Assembly: GCA_026982215.1 (NCBI GenBank)
Contig: JALSHN010000412.1
Span: forward strand, 1-7,329
DNA from: Gammaproteobacteria bacterium
GTDB lineage: Bacteria; Pseudomonadota; Gammaproteobacteria; S012-40
Length of the DNA stretch: 7,329 nucleotides
Direction of reading: 5' to 3'
Shown one piece after another: positions 6,387 through 7,329 of the stretch (positions within the stretch are counted from its first letter, which is position 1; each line of letters starts with the position of its first letter). The position numbers and the translations under genes are program-made. The notes below the pieces were generated by a model. The model searched no databases and was not told the origin of the DNA. It was given only the letters and a program-made list of their open reading frames with translations.

Positions 6387-6722
6387 ATGAACCAAGAACA
6401 CAATGTGAGCGACGTGCCTGACGTGGACGTGCCGGAATGGGACGTGGCCCTGGAGGCCCTGGCGACGGAGGAATGCCAAAAATTGGGGCGCCCGCTCACC
6501 ACCGACGATTTTTCCCGCTTGGCCAAGGAGTACGCCATTCGCTTCAACGACATCATGAGCACGGTGTTCGAGCTGTGTTTCCATGGCGAGTGGTGTTACC
6601 TGGATGCGGACGGTGAGGAGCGGGCCCTGGAGCGTGAAGAGGTGGAGGCCCTGTTCGAGGGCGGGCGCATCCGCGAGGAGGACATGCACGTCCTCCCGGG
6701 GGCCTGGCGCCCCAAGTACTGA
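6387..6722 (+). CDS. Small acidic protein of unknown function
   Basis: The only plus-strand gene encodes 111 residues. The ATG is preceded by a purine-rich ribosome-binding region (GGGGGTGAGGGGAC). I do not recognise the family. The protein is acidic, has no signal peptide and no membrane segment, and is probably cytoplasmic. The first 20 residues are low complexity (DVPDVDVPEWDV, encoded by four GACGTG units), followed by a helical part (~19-62) and a compact CFHGEWC stretch (64-70) with two Cys and one His, then acidic helices and a tail ending GAWRPKY. The Cys/His spacing could bind a metal or form a disulfide, but that is a guess. It is divergent from pgm (154 nt between starts) and convergent with the flavoprotein gene (15 nt between stops). 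A weak -10-like TAATAT sits at 6312-6317. Confidence 0.75.
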   Translation: MNQEHNVSDVPDVDVPEWDVALEALATEECQKLGRPLTTDDFSRLAKEYAIRFNDIMSTVFELCFHGEWCYLDADGEERALEREEVEALFEGGRIREEDMHVLPGAWRPKY

Positions 6723-6737
6723 GCGCTGGCCAGGGCC

Positions 6738-7329
6738 TCATCGCGCAGGGAGAGCTTGTAGGTACTCATGAGCCGCCAGCGCGGCCTTGGCCCCGCTGCC
6801 CGCGGCGACCACGATCTGTTTCGCCGGTTCGTCGGTCACATCACCGGCGGCGAACAGGCCGGCCAGTGCGGTGGCGCCGCGGCGGTCCACCGGGATCTCC
6901 CCTCGTTCGTTGAGCTCGACGAGCTCGGCCACCGGCTCGCTGTTGGGGATCAGGCCGATCTCGATGAACACGCCGTCCACCTTCAGATCTTCCCGCTGAT
7001 CACCGTCCAGGGCGCGCAGGCGCACGCCGCACAGTCGGTCCTTACCCAGGAAGGCAGTGACTTGACGCGGCTTGTGGACCACCACCTGTGGCTGGGAGAG
7101 GACCTGTTCCACCAATACCGGATCGGCCTGGAAGGTCTCTTGGATGTGGATGAGGTGGATGGTGCGGGCGAAGGGCAGCAGGTCGCGCGCGGCGGTGAAG
7201 GCCGAGTTGCCGCCTCCGATCACGGCGACGGTCTTGTCGCGGTAGAGTGGGGCATCGCAGGTGGCGCAGAAACCGATGCCCCGCCCCAGGAAACGGGCCT
7301 CGCCGGGGACCCCCAGGGTGCGGTAGCGC
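6738..7329 (-). CDS. Thioredoxin-reductase/AhpF-type flavoprotein (N-terminus beyond window)
   Basis: The frame is open from the right edge to a TGA at 6740-6738 and gives the C-terminal 196 residues; the N-terminal FAD-binding part lies outside. Visible in order are the redox-active CATC pair (C21, C24 of the partial protein) in GFCATCDAPLYRDK, the pyridine-nucleotide-binding loop VAVIGGGNSAFTAA (34-47), and the C-terminal FAD motif GLFAAGDVTDEPAKQI. These define the class II pyridine-nucleotide disulfide oxidoreductases, which pass electrons from NAD(P)H via FAD to a CxxC pair and then to thioredoxin or a peroxiredoxin partner. Where E. coli TrxB carries the HRRDxFRA stretch that contacts the NADPH 2'-phosphate, this protein has HIQETFQAD, and GVFIEIGLIPN is closer to AhpF. 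It may therefore prefer NADH. Whether AhpF-like thioredoxin folds precede the visible part cannot be seen. Confidence 0.9.
   Translation of the reverse strand, partial: RYRTLGVPGEARFLGRGIGFCATCDAPLYRDKTVAVIGGGNSAFTAARDLLPFARTIHLIHIQETFQADPVLVEQVLSQPQVVVHKPRQVTAFLGKDRLCGVRLRALDGDQREDLKVDGVFIEIGLIPNSEPVAELVELNERGEIPVDRRGATALAGLFAAGDVTDEPAKQIVVAAGSGAKAALAAHEYLQALPAR

Noticed and set aside
6057..6689. A 210-codon minus-strand frame spanning the pgm start and the small plus-strand gene
   Set aside because: It crosses the pgm promoter and Shine-Dalgarno region and overlaps two better-supported genes in other frames.
6703..6734. Imperfect inverted repeat (CCTGGCGC and GCGC-TGG-CCAGG) at the convergent gene ends, considered as a bidirectional terminator
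   Set aside because: The stem needs a 3-nt bulge and there is no T-tract on either side, so it does not meet the pattern of an intrinsic terminator.

Overview
The window is GC-rich, densely coding bacterial chromosome, about two-thirds G+C by eye. Almost all of it is read from the minus strand. Nothing in it looks mobile: I found no transposase, integrase, tRNA, rRNA, CRISPR array or long repeat. The gene families (independent phosphoglycerate mutase, PGM1-type phosphoglucomutase, a TPR plus YaiO-type outer-membrane barrel protein) and the two-membrane architecture point to a Gram-negative proteobacterium. A gammaproteobacterium, perhaps a Chromatiales-like sulfur or halophilic lineage, is my guess, but the sequence does not prove it.

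Layout from left to right. (1) Positions 1-2765 hold a compact minus-strand operon, transcribed right to left: a small secreted, probably outer-membrane protein (2268-2765, alternative start 2795); a stand-alone CheY-like receiver (1834-2211); a TPR plus YaiO-like beta-barrel protein (672-1859); and a membrane-anchored HEAT-repeat protein that runs off the left edge (1-694). The last three genes overlap each other by 26 and 23 nt. (2) Positions 2881-4482 encode 2,3-bisphosphoglycerate-independent phosphoglycerate mutase. (3) Positions 4595-6232 encode a phosphoglucomutase that looks strikingly like eukaryotic PGM1. (4) A 154-nt divergent intergenic region (6233-6386) separates pgm from the only plus-strand gene, a small acidic protein of unknown function (6387-6722). 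(5) Convergent with it, after a 15-nt gap, is the C-terminal two-thirds of a thioredoxin-reductase/AhpF-type flavoprotein (6738 to the right edge). No gene-free stretch exceeds 300 bases.

How they may work together: phosphoglucomutase interconverts glucose-6-P and glucose-1-P, the entry to nucleotide sugars, glycogen and polysaccharides, while GpmI serves lower glycolysis and gluconeogenesis. The left-hand operon has the parts expected of a regulated envelope-polysaccharide export system: an outer-membrane TPR/barrel protein, an inner-membrane anchored helical-repeat scaffold and a phosphorylatable receiver. No glycosyltransferase is visible, and it would have to lie beyond the left edge. That reading is inference. 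The most interesting items are this operon and a perfect 9-bp hairpin overlapping the ribosome-binding site of the receiver gene.
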